Source: Bog-473 sp052140165
GTDB taxonomy: Bacteria > Actinomycetota > Acidimicrobiia > Acidimicrobiales > RAAP-2
Direction of reading: 5' to 3'
NCBI GenBank assembly: GCA_052140165.1
Contig: JBKQUM010000117.1
Span: 1-64,000, forward strand
Length of the DNA stretch: 64,000 bases
The position numbers and the translations under genes are program-made. The notes under the pieces were generated by a model. It did no database searches, was not told the DNA's origin, and was given only the letters and a program-made list of their open reading frames with translations. Below are positions 34,903-42,914 of the stretch, in pieces (positions within the stretch are counted from its first letter, which is position 1; every line of letters starts with the position of its first letter).

Positions 34903-35250
34903 CTACCCGCCGAAGAATTCCTGGAACGCCGCCAGCGCCCGCGGCCCCCAGACCGTGCCGGGACCGCCGTTCATGGAGATGGCGACGCCGATCATCTCGG
35001 CGACCTCCCCACTGCTGGCGCCGCGCCGGGCGGCGCCGCGGGCGTGCGCGGCCACGCAGCCGTCGCACTCGCGCGTGATGGCGATGGCCAGGGCGATCAG
35101 CTCCTTGGTCTTGGCCGGCAGGGCGCCGTCCGCCATGGCGGCCGTGCTGAGGGCGCCGTAGGCGGACATCACCCCCGGGATGGCGAGGCGGAGCGCGTCG
35201 TAGGGCTCGCGGAGGTCCTCCTGGACATGGTGAAAGTGCTCGGGTTCCAT
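34903..35250 (-). CDS. carboxymuconolactone decarboxylase / AhpD-like protein
   Basis: A 115-residue CMD-fold protein with the AhpD-type redox motif ITRECDGCVAAHARGA (CxxC plus His), ALPAKTKELIALAIAI and the C-terminal VAEMIGVAISMNGGPG. It probably has peroxidase or thiol-reductase activity. It lies between a TetR regulator (27 bp upstream) and the hydrolase (8 bp downstream). Confidence 0.92.
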   Translation of the reverse strand: MEPEHFHHVQEDLREPYDALRLAIPGVMSAYGALSTAAMADGALPAKTKELIALAIAITRECDGCVAAHARGAARRGASSGEVAEMIGVAISMNGGPGTVWGPRALAAFQEFFGG

Positions 35251-35277
35251 GGGCGCATGCTCGCGCGCTCGGGAAGG

Positions 35278-35841
35278 TCAGGGCGCCGGTGCGTGCTCGA
35301 TGGCACGCGTCACGGCCACGGCGAGCGTGTCCTGCAGCAGCTGGAAGTCGGCATCGAGCTGCCGGGGCGAGTGGGCGGCGAACCTCCCGCCTGCCTCGCT
35401 CGCCGCGAAGCCGAGGACGGCGGTGGCGAGGATCCGCTCGAGCTGGACGGCGTCGTGATCATCGACGCCGGCGTCGTGCAGGGCCTCGTAGACGGCGTCA
35501 CGGGTCCGTCGGGCCCCCGGAGTCGCCGCCGGCCGCTGCAGGAGCAGCGGAAAGACCTGGGGGTGGCGGAGTGCCGCGGCGCGGGTCCCCCGCGCCAGCG
35601 CGGCGAGGCGGTCCGGCCAGGGCTCGGACGGGTCGGGCAGCGGGACCTCCCACAGGATCCGCTCGACGAGCCCGTCGAGCAGGTCCGCCTTGTTGGCGAC
35701 GTGGCGGTACAGCGCCATGGGCGTGACACCCAGGCGGTCGGCCACGGCCTGCATCGTCACGGCCGGCAGGCCCTGCTCGTCGGCCAGCTCCAGGCTGGCG
35801 GCCAGCACGGCGCTGCGATCGATCTGGGCGGGCCGTCCCAT
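35278..35841 (-). CDS. TetR-family regulator
   Basis: A 187-residue protein with the N-terminal TetR HTH (AVTMQAVADRLGVTPMALYRHV, about residues 25-46) and a helical ligand domain. It heads the AhpD-like/hydrolase group and is its likely repressor. No clear palindrome was found upstream. Confidence 0.92.
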   Translation of the reverse strand: MGRPAQIDRSAVLAASLELADEQGLPAVTMQAVADRLGVTPMALYRHVANKADLLDGLVERILWEVPLPDPSEPWPDRLAALARGTRAAALRHPQVFPLLLQRPAATPGARRTRDAVYEALHDAGVDDHDAVQLERILATAVLGFAASEAGGRFAAHSPRQLDADFQLLQDTLAVAVTRAIEHAPAP

Positions 35842-35885
35842 GCCGGCCAGTATCGCCCAGCCGCCGCCGACCGCCGTGGACGCGC

Positions 35886-36491
35886 TCAGCCGCCGGTGCC
35901 GGTGCTCCTCGGGCCGCGGTTGCGGACCTCCTCCACGGCGGACATGGCGTCGCGCAGCTCACGGATCCAGTCCGCCTCGTGCTGGGCCACCAGGCGCACG
36001 CACCAGGCCAGGGCCTCGCTGCGGCTGCGGGCCACGCCCGCGTCGATCAGCGTGTCGAGCACGCGGCGGTCGCCCATGCGCAGGCGGGTCATCACCGGCA
36101 CGCCGGCCGTGGTGAAGAGGGCCTTGGACCCGCCGCACTCCGCACCCCACGAGACGGTGCGCCGGAAGGCCGGCTGGGCCTCCTCCGCGATGCGCATGCG
36201 GGCACTCCGGCTCTCCTCGCGGAACCCGCTGATGCGGGCCTGCTCGGCCACCCTGACCTCGTCCTCGCCGGCGCCCTCGGGGAGCTGCGGCGGCGCCAGG
36301 GTGCCGACCACCTGGACTTCGTCGCCGTCGATCTCGATCGTCGGACTGCCCTCGAACCACCTGTCGGGCACCCGGCCGGCGAACCAGGCACCGATCAGCC
36401 GCTCCTGCTCCGGGCCCGACGGGGGCGGAGCGGCCGAGCGCCGCCGTCCGCGGGGGGCGCCCCTTCTCATCTCATTGGCTTCATCGTTCAT
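35886..36491 (-). CDS. hypothetical protein with RHH-like C-terminus
   Basis: About 201 residues of unknown function. A Pro/Arg-rich N-terminus is followed by PTIEIDGDEVQVVGTLAPPQ, a helical basic region (EQARISGFREESRSARMRIA) and a segment RVLDTLIDAGVARSRSEALAW, which resembles the ribbon-helix-helix dimer motif seen in antitoxins. ATG 36491 is used, though a TATAAT lies directly before it, so ATG 36470 may be the real start. It is divergent from the ATP-grasp gene across a notably A+T-rich gap. Confidence 0.6.
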   Translation of the reverse strand: MNDEANEMRRGAPRGRRRSAAPPPSGPEQERLIGAWFAGRVPDRWFEGSPTIEIDGDEVQVVGTLAPPQLPEGAGEDEVRVAEQARISGFREESRSARMRIAEEAQPAFRRTVSWGAECGGSKALFTTAGVPVMTRLRMGDRRVLDTLIDAGVARSRSEALAWCVRLVAQHEADWIRELRDAMSAVEEVRNRGPRSTGTGG

Positions 36492-36499
36492 ATTATACA

Positions 36500-36515
36500 A
36501 TTACATAATTACATA
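36500..36515. repeat. tandem ATTACATA in an AT-rich divergent gap
   Basis: Two direct copies of ATTACATA sit in a roughly 100-bp A+T-rich island between 35886 and 36587 genes. TATAAT (minus strand, 36492-36497) and TATACT (plus strand, 36574-36579) are -10-like. It is probably a divergent promoter region with a regulator site. Confidence 0.45.
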
Positions 36516-36586
36516 CCTGGTTTCAAGGGCTCAGAGGTGGGCCTTCATTTGTCTGTGTCATACGTTTACCTTATATACTTAGTCCC

Positions 36587-37825
36587 ATGAGAGTCCTGCT
36601 CACCGAGGGCTCGGGGCTGGCGTCCCGGCAGATCGCCACCCGGCTCGACCAGCTGGGCCACGAGGTCTCGGCGGCCGTGAGCGACCCGCTCTGCCTGGCC
36701 CGCTTCACCCGGCACGTGCGCCACCTCGTACGGGTCCCCCCGTTCGGGCCGGATCCGTTCGCCTGGCTCGATGCGGTGCTCGAGCGAGCCGTCGCCCTCG
36801 GCGTGGAGGTCGTCTTCCCCACCCAGGAGCAGGTGACGGTCCTCTCCCACCAGCTGCCGCGCCTGGCCGCCGCCGGCCTGGTCACGGCGGTGCCGCCCTT
36901 CGCAGCGCTGCGGTGCGTCCAGGACAAGGTGTCGGCCCACGCGACGCTGGCGGAAGCGGGCGTCGCCCAGCCGCGCTCGCTCGTGGTGCGAGACCCGTCC
37001 TCCCTCGGATCGTGGACGGCCTTCCCGGCGTACGTCAAGGTGCCGGTGGGCACCGCGTCGTCAGGGGTCCGCCGCGTCGGCGACCCGCACCAGCTGGCAG
37101 TGGCGGCGCAGTCGCTGCTCGCAGCACCCGACCGCGCCGTGCTGGTGCAGGAGGGCGCGGACGGGAGGCTGGTGATGGCGCAGAGCGTCTTCGACCGCGG
37201 CGCCATGGTGGCCTTCCACGCCAACGAACGGGTCCGCGAGGGGGTGAACGGCAGCGCGTCGGTGAAGCGCAGCACGGACCTCCCCGAGCTGCGGGGGGCT
37301 CTCGAACGCCTCGGCAGTGGGTTGGTATGGCACGGCGCCCTCTCGGTCGACGCCATCGCGACCGCCGACGGGCCGCTGGTGATCGACGTGAACCCGCGCC
37401 TGGTCGAACCCGCCAACGCCGTGGCCGCGGGCACCGACCTCGTCGCGGCGCTGCTGGCCGTGGCGACGGGCACCACGCCTGCCGCGGACCGGGGTTCCCG
37501 CGTCGGGGTGACGACGCATCAGCTCCTGATGGCGGTCCTCGGCGCGGCGCAGGGCGGCGGCCGGCGCGCCGTGGCGGCCGAGGTCGCCGCAGGAATGACC
37601 CACCGGGGCGTCTACGCCGGGTCGCGGGAGGAGCTGCTGCCTCTGCGCGGCGACTGGCGCACCGTGTCGCTCCCGCTGCTGGCCACCGCGGCCACGCTGG
37701 TCCACCCCGCGTCCTACCGATGGTTCACCGAGGGCGCCGTTGCCGGCTACGCACTCAGCCCCGAGGGATGGCGCATGCTGTGCGACACGGCTCCGGCCGG
37801 CGAGGTCAGCCCAGGGGCATTTTGA
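36587..37825 (+). CDS. ATP-grasp domain protein
   Basis: A 412-residue protein: an N-terminal Rossmann-like domain (MRVLLTEGSGLASRQIATRL) then an ATP-grasp fold (CVQDKVSAHATLAEAGVAQP, FPAYVKVPVGTASSGVRRVG, LVQEGADGRLVM, DGPLVIDVNPRLVEPAN). The layout is that of carboxylate-amine ligases related to carbamoyl-phosphate synthase. It should join an acid to an amine or thiol with ATP; the product is unknown. Its end overlaps the convergent GNAT gene by 20 bp. Confidence 0.85.
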   Translation: MRVLLTEGSGLASRQIATRLDQLGHEVSAAVSDPLCLARFTRHVRHLVRVPPFGPDPFAWLDAVLERAVALGVEVVFPTQEQVTVLSHQLPRLAAAGLVTAVPPFAALRCVQDKVSAHATLAEAGVAQPRSLVVRDPSSLGSWTAFPAYVKVPVGTASSGVRRVGDPHQLAVAAQSLLAAPDRAVLVQEGADGRLVMAQSVFDRGAMVAFHANERVREGVNGSASVKRSTDLPELRGALERLGSGLVWHGALSVDAIATADGPLVIDVNPRLVEPANAVAAGTDLVAALLAVATGTTPAADRGSRVGVTTHQLLMAVLGAAQGGGRRAVAAEVAAGMTHRGVYAGSREELLPLRGDWRTVSLPLLATAATLVHPASYRWFTEGAVAGYALSPEGWRMLCDTAPAGEVSPGAF

Positions 37826-38294
37826 ACCCGACGTGGGAGGGCGCGAACCCCAGGGCCACGTAGAACCGGTGCGCGTCCTCGCGCACCGCGTTGGACGTGA
37901 GCTGCACGCGGTAGCAGCCGAGGGCGCGCGCCCTGTCGACGGCGTCGCCGACGAGCGCCCGGCCGATGCCGGTCCCCCGATGGTCAGGGTGCACGTGCAC
38001 CGACTCGAGCTCGGCGCAGCGCCCACCCCTCGCCTGCAGGTGGCGGAACACGATGAGCTGGCAGACGCCGACCACCTCGTCGTGCAGCACGGCCACGAGG
38101 ACCGTCCCGGCCGTGGCGTCGACGTCGTGCAGCGCGGCCGCATAGGGCTCGAGATCCCCGGGATCCTCGGTCCGCCGGGGCCCACCGGGCACCGCGCCGA
38201 GCACCAGCAGCTCGACGGCGCGACCGAGATCGTCCTCGGTGGCCTCCCGGATCACCAGCCCGTCGGGAGTCGATGGTCGTGCCGTCGGTCTCAC
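37806..38294 (-). CDS. GNAT acetyltransferase
   Basis: A 162-residue GNAT: LVIREATEDDLGRAVELL, GVCQLIVFRH, the acetyl-CoA motif VHVHPDHRGTGIGRALVGDA and LTSNAVREDAHRFYVALGF. GTG 38294 starts the conserved region. The substrate is unknown. It converges with and overlaps the ATP-grasp gene. Confidence 0.9.
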   Translation of the reverse strand: MRPTARPSTPDGLVIREATEDDLGRAVELLVLGAVPGGPRRTEDPGDLEPYAAALHDVDATAGTVLVAVLHDEVVGVCQLIVFRHLQARGGRCAELESVHVHPDHRGTGIGRALVGDAVDRARALGCYRVQLTSNAVREDAHRFYVALGFAPSHVGFKMPLG

Positions 38295-38322
38295 GCCGCC
38301 ATTGTGGCGCCGTCGGTGGCGC

Positions 38323-38532
38323 TCAGCGACCGCCCTTGCGCTCCCGCAGCGTGATGGCGCGGCGGGGGCAGTCGCGTGCGGCCCGCCGCGCCGTGTCCAC
38401 GAGCTCGGGTGGGAGCGGCTTGCCGTCGACGACGGGATAGCCCCATTCGTCGAGCGTGATCGCCTCGGGCAGCAGCTCCGCGCAGTACCCGTACGCGTCA
38501 CAGGCGACCGGGTCGACGAGGATCCGGATCAT
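38323..38532 (-). CDS. [3Fe-4S]-type ferredoxin
   Basis: A 69-residue ferredoxin with three cysteines: Cys11 and Cys17 in VACDAYGYCAELLPEAI and Cys55 in DCPRRAI. This is the C-x5-C ... CP pattern of P450-linked single-cluster ferredoxins. Start ATG 38532 is 2 bp after the NuoF-like stop, so it closes the redox operon 41740-38323. It may carry electrons from the NuoF-like subunit or serve the P450 at 32684. Confidence 0.9.
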   Translation of the reverse strand: MIRILVDPVACDAYGYCAELLPEAITLDEWGYPVVDGKPLPPELVDTARRAARDCPRRAITLRERKGGR

Positions 38533-38534
38533 CG

Positions 38535-39818
38535 TCAGGCCGCCCTCGTCGTTTGAGGAAACCGCAGCTGCGAAGGGCGGCTGCCGCGCCCGCAGGGCGC
38601 ACCGCCGACGTGGTCGGCCACGTCGGCGGCGAACACGCCGAGCGCGCTGCGGACGAGGTTGACCGCACCGTCGGGATGCCGACAGGCGCCCCGGCCGTCG
38701 ACCTCGCGGAGCCGGCGCCCCAACCGCGCCATGAGGCCGGAGTCGACATGGCCACGGGCGAGACGCGTCATGTCGTCGGCGATGGCGGGCAGCCCGTAGA
38801 CGCACGGGCCGCACTGCCCGGCGCTCTGGCCCGCCATGTAATGGGCGACACGCGCCGACTCCATCAGCCCGCAGGCGTCCTGTCCGAGCACGATCACGAT
38901 GCCCACGCCCGCGGTCGCCCCGATGGCACGCAGCGACAGCGACGCGTACGGCGTCGTGAAATGCACCGGATCGACCCACGAACCCCCGTAGCCGCCGACG
39001 AGGAGCGCCTGGGGCGTTCCGATCGGGGTGGCTCGGTTGGCGATGTCGATCAGTGGCGTGCCCCGATCGACCTCCACGACGCCCGGGTGCTCGACCGCTC
39101 CGGAGATCGTCACGAGCGAGGTGCCGGGATCCTCGACGAGGCCGTGCGCACGGAACGCGTCCGGCCCCGTCCGGGCGATCATGGCGATGTGAGCCAACGT
39201 CTCGGCGTTGTGCACCAGCGCCCCCTTGCGCCCGATGCGCAACGGCGTGCCCTTGTCGGGTCGGAACGACGGGAGTGACTGACCCGACTCGACCCACCGG
39301 ACGAGCGCCGACTCCTCGCCGGCGACGAACCGGTCGGGTGGTCGGACCATCACCTCCTGCACCGGCGCGCAGCCGGCTGCGGCGCGCTCGGCCATCGCCA
39401 ACGAGACTGCGGACGCGACCTGCTCGCGTCCGGCGGGCACGCACACCGTGACCCGCTGGGCACTGGTCGCCGCCGCCAACAGCTGCGCGCCGTCCAGGAC
39501 GAGGTGGGGAGACCGGATGAGGAGCAGCTTGTCCTTGTCGCTGGCCGGCTCTCCCTCCATCGCGTTGACGACGATGGTGCCGCCCCTGCCGGCGGCGTGC
39601 GCCACGGCGAGCTTGATGGCGGAGGGGAACCCGGCCCCGCCGCGACCCGCGAGCCCGGAGGCCTCGAGCACCGAGACGAACGCCTCGTGCCAGCCCCGGG
39701 CGCTCCCCGAGCGGAGCGGCGCGGGGCCCAGCGTGGCCACGTGACCAGCCAGGTCGGTCGGGTGACCGAGCAGCCGGTAGCGGCCGGTGGTGGGGACGGC
39801 CTCGCTGACGCTATGCAC
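38535..39818 (-). CDS. NuoF-like NADH:acceptor subunit
   Basis: A 427-residue homologue of the complex I 51-kDa subunit. It has the FMN/NADH motif GLAGRGGAGFPSAIKL (about 55-70), NAMEGEPASDKDKLLL, an SLBB-like middle and a C-terminal cluster region QSAGQCGPCVYGLPAI plus GACRHPDGAV. Where NuoF has C-x2-C-x2-C, this protein has Ala333, Cys336 and Cys339, with Cys379 further on, so one of four usual ligands is missing. Without NuoE or NuoG nearby it is probably an NAD(P)H-oxidising module of a separate electron chain. Its start overlaps the membrane gene stop by 8 bp. Confidence 0.85.
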   Translation of the reverse strand: MHSVSEAVPTTGRYRLLGHPTDLAGHVATLGPAPLRSGSARGWHEAFVSVLEASGLAGRGGAGFPSAIKLAVAHAAGRGGTIVVNAMEGEPASDKDKLLLIRSPHLVLDGAQLLAAATSAQRVTVCVPAGREQVASAVSLAMAERAAAGCAPVQEVMVRPPDRFVAGEESALVRWVESGQSLPSFRPDKGTPLRIGRKGALVHNAETLAHIAMIARTGPDAFRAHGLVEDPGTSLVTISGAVEHPGVVEVDRGTPLIDIANRATPIGTPQALLVGGYGGSWVDPVHFTTPYASLSLRAIGATAGVGIVIVLGQDACGLMESARVAHYMAGQSAGQCGPCVYGLPAIADDMTRLARGHVDSGLMARLGRRLREVDGRGACRHPDGAVNLVRSALGVFAADVADHVGGAPCGRGSRPSQLRFPQTTRAA

Positions 39819-40434
39819 GACGCGACCCCGCTCGACTCCGTGTGGTGAGGGCGAGGTGCTTGGGCGGCACGCCGGCGACCGACGCGTGCGCCGTCCTTGC
39901 GGAGGCCTGACGGGAGACCTCGCGGAGCCGCCACGCCAGGGCGGCCGCGACCGAGGCGACGCACACGATGCCGAGCACGATGACCCAACCCTCGCGCGAG
40001 TCGGTGCCCATGCCGAAGGTGTGGGCCAGCGCCACGGGCCAAGAGAGATAGGCGAGCCAGTGGAGGGCGCGCCAGGTCCCGGGCCGCATGCGGGCCCGCA
40101 GCAGGCTGGTGACGAACACCGCGATCATCAGGTCGAGGGCGATCGCACCCACGCCGACCCAGAACGTCCCGTAGCTCGAGGTGAACGGGATGACCACTGC
40201 AGCCCAGCTGATGTTGACGAAGGTGTCGAGCACGCTGGTCACCACGTGGATCCCGAGGAACACGACGGCGATCATGGAGATGCGGCGGTGCATCTCCTGC
40301 TGCGCGAACCCGGGCCAGTTGCGGGCGCGGGCGCGGGTGGTGGTCGTGATGCCCAGCACCATGGTCAAGGTGAGCAGGATGAGGGCCATGAGGCCACTGG
40401 CCCGGGTGGCGTACCAGAGGTCGGTCGAGCTCAC
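39811..40434 (-). CDS. ferric-reductase-like transmembrane protein
   Basis: A 207-residue membrane protein with five or six spans and well placed histidines (HRRISMIAVVFLGIHVVTS, ALHWLAYLSWPVALAHTFG), as in YedZ/MsrQ and ferric-reductase-like heme b proteins. It should carry electrons across the membrane. Start GTG 40434 overlaps the apbE stop by 4 bp (GTGA). It sits between ApbE and the NuoF-like gene, so it is the membrane arm of this redox set. Confidence 0.85.
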   Translation of the reverse strand: MSSTDLWYATRASGLMALILLTLTMVLGITTTTRARARNWPGFAQQEMHRRISMIAVVFLGIHVVTSVLDTFVNISWAAVVIPFTSSYGTFWVGVGAIALDLMIAVFVTSLLRARMRPGTWRALHWLAYLSWPVALAHTFGMGTDSREGWVIVLGIVCVASVAAALAWRLREVSRQASARTAHASVAGVPPKHLALTTRSRAGSRRA

Positions 40435-41381
40435 GTCGCCGGCTCCAGGGGCCACCCGTTCACCGAGAACACCTTGCCGTCGAAGCGGACGAGCCGCACG
40501 GACTGGTCGAACCCGGCGAGCCGGCCCAGGGCCCGCTCGCCCCACACGATGGAGGCGGTGGTCACGACGTTGGCCTCGAGGCAGCTGGCGCCGGTCGCGG
40601 AGACCAGGACCCAGTACGGCGCCACGCTGTCCCCGGTGCGGGGGTCGACGATGTGGTGGACCTGACGGTCCCCCAGCTTCCACGCCCTCACGGAGGTCGC
40701 CGAGCTCGCCAGCCCGCCGTGTGTGATCGCGACGACCTGGTCGACGAGACCGGCCGGCGTCGACGACTCTCGGGCGATCCCCACCGCCCAGCCGCCGGTG
40801 GGGGCCGGGCCGGCGACCGCGACGTCACCGCCGAGGCTCACCAGGGTGCCGCCGCCGATCTCGCCGGCAATGCGGGCGGCGGCGCGATCGGCCGCCAGCG
40901 CCTTCGCGGTCGAGCCGAGGTCGAGTCGGACACCGCGCGGGATACGGACCGTGCGGGTGTGGGGATCGAGCTGCACGTGCTCGTAGCCTGCCACGGCGCC
41001 GAGCGCCTGGGGTGGTGTGGCGGGCCGCGCCCGCACCTCGTCGAGGTCGGCGTCGTAGCCGAGCGCGGCGATCGCGTTGCCGATCGTCGGGTCGACCGCC
41101 CCACCGGTCCGCTCGGCCGCGGTGAGGGCAACGTCGAGCGCCTCGAAGAGCAGATCGCCCACGGCGACGGTCCGCCCGGCGTTGGCGTGCACCATCTGGA
41201 GCTCCGAGTCCTCGCGGAAGCGGCTGCAGGCCAGGTCGATCGCCTCGAGCTCGAGGACGAGCGTGTGCTCGGCCGCGTCGGCCGCGGCCGGGTCCTGCAC
41301 GACGACGGTTGCCGTCGTGCCGATGGCGTGGAAGGAGCGGGCGGCGAGCACCGGCTCCCGCGTGTCGGCCGAGCAGGTCAT
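40431..41381 (-). CDS. apbE: FAD:protein FMN transferase (ApbE)
   Basis: A 316-residue ApbE: MVHANAGRTVAVGDLLFEAL, GAVDPTIGNAIAALGYD, VRLDLGSTAKALAADRAAA, GTLVSLGGDVAVAG and the C-terminal HHIVDPRTGDSVAPYW. It attaches FMN to Ser or Thr of a partner flavoprotein. No lipobox is seen, so it may act in the cytoplasm. ATG overlaps the upstream stop (ATGA). No classic FMN_bind-domain target is in the operon; the Ser/Thr-rich protein encoded directly upstream is a candidate. Confidence 0.92.
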   Translation of the reverse strand: MTCSADTREPVLAARSFHAIGTTATVVVQDPAAADAAEHTLVLELEAIDLACSRFREDSELQMVHANAGRTVAVGDLLFEALDVALTAAERTGGAVDPTIGNAIAALGYDADLDEVRARPATPPQALGAVAGYEHVQLDPHTRTVRIPRGVRLDLGSTAKALAADRAAARIAGEIGGGTLVSLGGDVAVAGPAPTGGWAVGIARESSTPAGLVDQVVAITHGGLASSATSVRAWKLGDRQVHHIVDPRTGDSVAPYWVLVSATGASCLEANVVTTASIVWGERALGRLAGFDQSVRLVRFDGKVFSVNGWPLEPAT

Positions 41382-41740
41382 CTCGACGACCCTCCCGACG
41401 TGACGGTCGGCGACGACTGGCTGACCGAGGGGGCCGACGACGAGGTGCCGGTGTTGCCCGTGGTGCCGGTGGTGCCGGTGCTGCCGGTGCTGCCGGTCGA
41501 CGAGCTGCCGGAGGTCGCGGACGATCCTCCGTTGGTCGTGGCAGCGCCGGAGCCCGACGACGTGCCCCTCGTGGCGCTGCTGCCCGAGGTGGCGGACCCC
41601 GGGTGGTCGCGAGACACGACGACGCCGATGACCACGGTGGCCCCGGCGGCCGCGACGACCACGCCACGCGTGAGGTTGCGCAGCCGGGACCGCGCTTTCT
41701 CCCTGTTCTCGGGTGTGTTGGGCTGGTCGATGGATGACAT
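41378..41740 (-). CDS. Ser/Thr/Gly-rich membrane-anchored protein
   Basis: About 120 residues: a short basic N-terminus, one span (GVVVAAAGATVVIGVVVS) and an exported low-complexity tail of Ser, Thr and Gly (SGSSATRGTSSGSGAATT and similar). ATG 41740 is chosen; ATG 41800 in the same frame is possible. It heads the apbE operon. The tail holds SSAT-type motifs loosely like ApbE acceptor sites, but without the usual upstream Asp, so any flavinylation is speculation. Confidence 0.6.
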   Translation of the reverse strand: MSSIDQPNTPENREKARSRLRNLTRGVVVAAAGATVVIGVVVSRDHPGSATSGSSATRGTSSGSGAATTNGGSSATSGSSSTGSTGSTGTTGTTGNTGTSSSAPSVSQSSPTVTSGGSSR

Positions 41741-41920
41741 GCGGTCGGATGTACCTCTGCCTGGGGGGACGCCCTCATCCCACCATCGGTGAATCGACAC
41801 CGTCGCAGTACCCGCTGTGGGTCTGCTGTGACATTCTGCCCCGGCGACACCGCGAGTACTCCGCGGGCCCCGCTACGATCGGCCGCGCCGGACCCAGGGC
41901 GGACGCGGCAAGGGGAGACG

Positions 41921-42892
41921 ATGTCCCAGGTCAACACGGTGCGAGGGCCGGTCGACGGAGGCCTCCTGGGCCGCACGCTCATGCACGAGCACATCTTCGT
42001 CCTGAGCCCCGAAATCGAGAAGACGGCCGACGAATGGGACGAATCGGCCCAGCGCGCTCGGGCCGTGTCCAAGCTGCGGGAGCTCAAGCAGCACGGCATC
42101 GACACCCTCGTCGACCTCACGGTCGTGGGCCTGGGCCGCTACCTCCCTCGCATCGCCGCCATCGCCGCGGAGGTCCCGGAGATACATGTCGTGGTGGCGA
42201 CCGGCGTCTACACGTACAACGAGGTCCCGATGTACTTCCACTTCAGGGGACCGGGAACCGTTCTCGGCGGACCCGAGCCCATGGTGGACCTCTTCGTCCG
42301 GGAGATCATGGAGGGGATCGGGGGCACGGGGGTGCGGGCCGGCATCCTGAAGTGCGCCTCGGACCGCCCCGGCATCACGCCGGGGGTGGAACGCGTCCTG
42401 CGTGCCGTGGCGCAGGCCCACCGGGCGACCGGAGTGCCGATCACGACCCACACGCCGACTCCCCCGGAACCGTGGGGACTCGAACAGCAACGGATCTTCA
42501 GGGAGGAAGGGGTCGACCTCTCCCGCGTGGTCATCGGCCACAGCGGTGGGACCGTGAACACCGACTACCACCTGAGCCTGATCGACAACGGGTCGTACCT
42601 CGGCTTCGACCATTTCGGCCTGCCCGGCATCACGCTCGAGGAGCGGGTCGACGCCGTCGGGCGGCTCTGCGAGCGGGGCTACGCCGCGAGGATCGTCCTC
42701 TCCCACGACGCGATGTGCTTCGTGGACTGGTTCCCGCGCTCCGTGATGGACGCGTCGCAGAACTGGCGGTGGACCTACATCTCCGACGTGGTGCTCCCCG
42801 CCATGCGCGAGCGCGGCATCAGCGACACCGACATCGCGACGATGCTCGTCGACAACCCGCGCACGATCCTCGAGGGCGGCGCCCCCTACTGA
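41921..42892 (+). CDS. phosphotriesterase-family (PLL-like) metal hydrolase
   Basis: A 323-residue amidohydrolase-fold enzyme with the PTE metal set: HEHIF (HxH), the bridging Lys in GILKCAS, THTPT and IGHSGG histidines and Asp in LSHDAMC. Family members are lactonases or phosphotriesterases; the natural substrate is unclear. ATG 41921 follows GGGGAGACG. An operon with an acyl-CoA ligase and an enoyl-CoA hydratase suggests a catabolic lactone or ester substrate. Confidence 0.9.
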   Translation: MSQVNTVRGPVDGGLLGRTLMHEHIFVLSPEIEKTADEWDESAQRARAVSKLRELKQHGIDTLVDLTVVGLGRYLPRIAAIAAEVPEIHVVVATGVYTYNEVPMYFHFRGPGTVLGGPEPMVDLFVREIMEGIGGTGVRAGILKCASDRPGITPGVERVLRAVAQAHRATGVPITTHTPTPPEPWGLEQQRIFREEGVDLSRVVIGHSGGTVNTDYHLSLIDNGSYLGFDHFGLPGITLEERVDAVGRLCERGYAARIVLSHDAMCFVDWFPRSVMDASQNWRWTYISDVVLPAMRERGISDTDIATMLVDNPRTILEGGAPY

Positions 42893-42914
42893 TGGCCCCG
42901 TTGATCCGTCGGGC

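Noticed and set aside
34804..36582. 592-codon plus-strand frame
   Set aside because: It covers three minus-strand genes (AhpD-like, TetR, RHH-like) and has no domain of its own.
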